The translations under genes and the position numbers were made by a program. This document shows positions 62,193-64,000 of a stretch of DNA of 64,000 nucleotides, piece after piece. Under the pieces are notes generated by a model. That model had not been told where the DNA came from. It saw nothing but the letters and a program-made list of their open reading frames with translations, and did no database searches. The stretch's first letter is position 1, and each line of letters begins with the position of its first letter. Source of the stretch: Alteribacter lacisalsi (GTDB lineage Bacteria; Bacillota; Bacilli; Bacillales; Salisediminibacteriaceae); the NCBI RefSeq assembly GCF_003226345.1, contig NZ_PDOF01000001.1:2108001-2172000 (forward strand), written 5' to 3'.

Positions 62193-63848
62193 CTACTGGC
62201 GGTATGCCTGCATCCGGTGCTTGTAATGTTCCACCACGATGAGAACCACCGTTGTAAATCCGACACTTACAAGAGCCATCGCCATTCCCAGTGCAGCCGT
62301 CCCCTGTTCAAACTGAGAGTAAATGAAGGTGGCAGAAGTGTGCATGTTCGGCGGCCGCAGAATGAGAGAGCCGACGAGTTCACGCATAGAGATCGTAAAG
62401 CTCATAATCCATCCGGCGAGAATCCCCGGAATAATGAGCGGAATGAGAACCGTTCGTAAAATGTAAATCGGTCCTGCCCCGCTCATCTTCGCTGCCTGAA
62501 AGAGGGAATCTCCGAGCTGTCCGTAGATCGCCTTGATATTCTGGACTGTAAAGGGCAGATACAAAATCACGTAAGTCGCGACGAGCATCATCCACGTGTT
62601 GTAAATCATACCCGGGTTCCAGGGAGCATTCCAGAATAGAATCAGACCAACCACCACAACAATTCCCGGAACCGTGTTTGGGGCAAGACTGAGAAAATCC
62701 ATTGACTTCTCCGTAACGCCTTTTTTACGCATAATCACTATGGCAACCCAGATTCCGATCGCCACTGCAATAGTAGCTGCAATCGCCGCAAGCCAGACGC
62801 TGTTTAACAGGGCGTTCAGGCCGCTCCCCGTAAACAGGTTCACCATGTGCTGTGTAGTGAGATTTGACAAGGCAAGACCGTCACCCTGAACGCGGAGAAA
62901 GGCTGTAGAAACAACCGAGAAGTAAGGCACTCCGATCGCAAGGCCTAAGACCACGAACAGGTAAATCCATGCAAAAATCCGGTACTTTCCAAGGGGAGTA
63001 AAGGCGCTAGTCTGCCCTTTCCCGCTCACAACCTTATCGTGGCGCCGGGCGACCATCCACTGCTGGATGTACCAGATTGTAATACTCACACTCAAAAGCA
63101 TGGTCGAAAGAATCGCCGCTGTCCCGAAATCAAGTGGCCATACACTTGTGTAGCGGTGAATTTCGGAAGTGAGAACGTAAAACCCGATCCGGTTCCCAAG
63201 CGTCACCGGTGTCCCGAATTCCCCGATTGTTTTTACGAAAACGAGCAACGCCCCCATGCTGTAGCCGGAGAAAAAGAGCGGAACGATTATTTTCCGGAGA
63301 CGGTACTGAAAGCTTCCGCCGTGAATCAGCCCCGCCTCCTCCAGTCGTCCACCAATATTCTGCAGGGTATTCCGCATAATCAGGTAGATGAACGGAAACA
63401 GATGAAGACTCATGACGAGAACCATACCGAAGTAGGTGAAAAAATACGGTGTTACACCGCTTAAAAACGGCAATAACTGCTCGGCATAACCGTTTGGCTG
63501 CATGGACAAAATCCAGCCCATCGCGCCAATATAAGGCGGTGTCATGAAAGGTATAATAAGGACAATATCAATCCACCGGTGTTTTCTGAGCTCCGTTCTG
63601 GCCATAAAAAAGGCGAGCGGGGCAGCCAGAATGGATGCCCCGATTACGACGCCGAAACCCAGCATCAGGGAGTTAACGAGGATCTCCGTGTACTGTGCCT
63701 CAAGAAGAATGGAGAAAGCCGAAAAGCCTTCAAACGCTCCGTCAGGGGTCACACTCCGGAGCAGGACCAGGCTGAGCGGCATGAACACCAGTATGATCAG
63801 GACCAGCAGCGCGGCCCACTTGTTAAGCGTTTGTATGGCTTTTCCCAT
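62193..63848 (-). CDS. Fused ABC permease, Fe3+/phosphonate (AfuB/PhnV) type
   Basis: A 551-residue protein consisting of two BPD_transp_1 halves with about 12 helices. Each half has an EAA loop: GGRLEEAGLIHGGSFQYRLRKIIVPLFFSG and GDSLFQAAKMSGAGPIYILRTVLIPLIIPG. This fused form is typical of Fe3+ (FbpB) and 2-aminoethylphosphonate permeases. It lies 33 bases after the partial binding-protein gene. No ATPase is visible in the window; it may lie beyond the right edge. Confidence 0.9.
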   Translation of the reverse strand: MGKAIQTLNKWAALLVLIILVFMPLSLVLLRSVTPDGAFEGFSAFSILLEAQYTEILVNSLMLGFGVVIGASILAAPLAFFMARTELRKHRWIDIVLIIPFMTPPYIGAMGWILSMQPNGYAEQLLPFLSGVTPYFFTYFGMVLVMSLHLFPFIYLIMRNTLQNIGGRLEEAGLIHGGSFQYRLRKIIVPLFFSGYSMGALLVFVKTIGEFGTPVTLGNRIGFYVLTSEIHRYTSVWPLDFGTAAILSTMLLSVSITIWYIQQWMVARRHDKVVSGKGQTSAFTPLGKYRIFAWIYLFVVLGLAIGVPYFSVVSTAFLRVQGDGLALSNLTTQHMVNLFTGSGLNALLNSVWLAAIAATIAVAIGIWVAIVIMRKKGVTEKSMDFLSLAPNTVPGIVVVVGLILFWNAPWNPGMIYNTWMMLVATYVILYLPFTVQNIKAIYGQLGDSLFQAAKMSGAGPIYILRTVLIPLIIPGILAGWIMSFTISMRELVGSLILRPPNMHTSATFIYSQFEQGTAALGMAMALVSVGFTTVVLIVVEHYKHRMQAYRQ

Positions 63849-63881
63849 AATAAACCCTCTCCAATCAGCTCAAAAGTTGTC

Positions 63882-64000
63882 TTATCTTACGATGCGAAGG
63901 AAATCTTCCAGAATGTCCTGGCCGTTTTCTTCAAGATAGTCCCAGTCAAAGTCAAGTTCGGCAATCTCATCATATCCGGCCCGGTCCTCATGGGCGTCAA
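63882..64000 (-). CDS. Partial extracellular binding protein, C-terminus
   Basis: The last 38 codons of a gene entering from the right edge. The translation ends FDWDYLEENGQDILEDFLRIVR and is acidic, as is usual for the C-terminus of iron/phosphonate-type ABC binding proteins. Its position directly upstream of the fused permease supports that role. The identification is by context and end pattern only. Confidence 0.6.
   Translation of the reverse strand, partial: DAHEDRAGYDEIAELDFDWDYLEENGQDILEDFLRIVR

Overview
The window looks like chromosomal DNA of an endospore-forming, salt- and alkali-adapted member of the Bacillaceae. The reasons are SpoVR and Spo0E-type genes, a YhcX-type acetyltransferase/nitrilase fusion, GlpP-controlled glycerol genes, an M-box in front of mgtE, a Firmicutes TPP riboswitch, strong AGGAGG ribosome sites, frequent GTG/TTG starts, acidic secreted proteins and several ion/osmolyte systems. 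A placement near the Alkalicoccus/Salisediminibacterium group is a guess, not a demonstration. No rRNA, tRNA, prophage, transposase or CRISPR array was seen.

Layout. 1-9 kb: amidase start, nucleotidyltransferase, SDR epimerase, His/Asp-rich lipoprotein, AbrB-like protein, NlpC/P60 hydrolase, an OmpR-type two-component system and spoVR. 9-19 kb: an unidentified polytopic membrane protein, an LCP ligase, paired fluoride channels, a membrane-anchored penicillin-acylase-family hydrolase, mgtE behind a promoter, M-box and small upstream ORF, and an M42 peptidase. 19-31 kb: UspA plus SulP transporter, pfkA, a probably TnrA-controlled amtB, prfC behind a hairpin leader, a NERD protein, an unlisted 45-residue zinc-knuckle gene, and an operon of two DUF1538 membrane proteins with a double PII-like protein. 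31-41 kb: pentapeptide and Spo0E proteins, phosphoglucomutase, glpP-glpK-glpD, a YtkA/FixH-like protein, YhcX and a lone receiver. 41-52 kb: TPP riboswitch plus thiESGO, then a LacI-controlled sugar ABC transporter with a debranching-type glycosidase. 52-64 kb: a sigma-54-dependent two-component pair, an OpuC-type osmolyte ABC operon with two binding proteins, an MBL hydrolase and an iron/phosphonate-type permease.

Structure beyond genes. Several intergenic regions carry short tandem arrays with an almost exact 20-bp period. One type has a TGTNCTTA core (about 18.9, 22.8 and 26.8-27.2 kb, the last amplified as a 101-bp higher-order repeat). Another has a TCTRAA core (9.1 and 38.6 kb). A different 51-bp repeat occurs at 13.0 and 56.1 kb. 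A 183-bp dyad element sits between the TPP terminator and thiE.

The most interesting candidates are the Pro/Asp-rich upstream ORF between the M-box and mgtE, the DUF1538 pair with its double PII-like partner, the 20-bp arrays, and a 32-bp palindrome centred on the -10 of the osmolyte operon.
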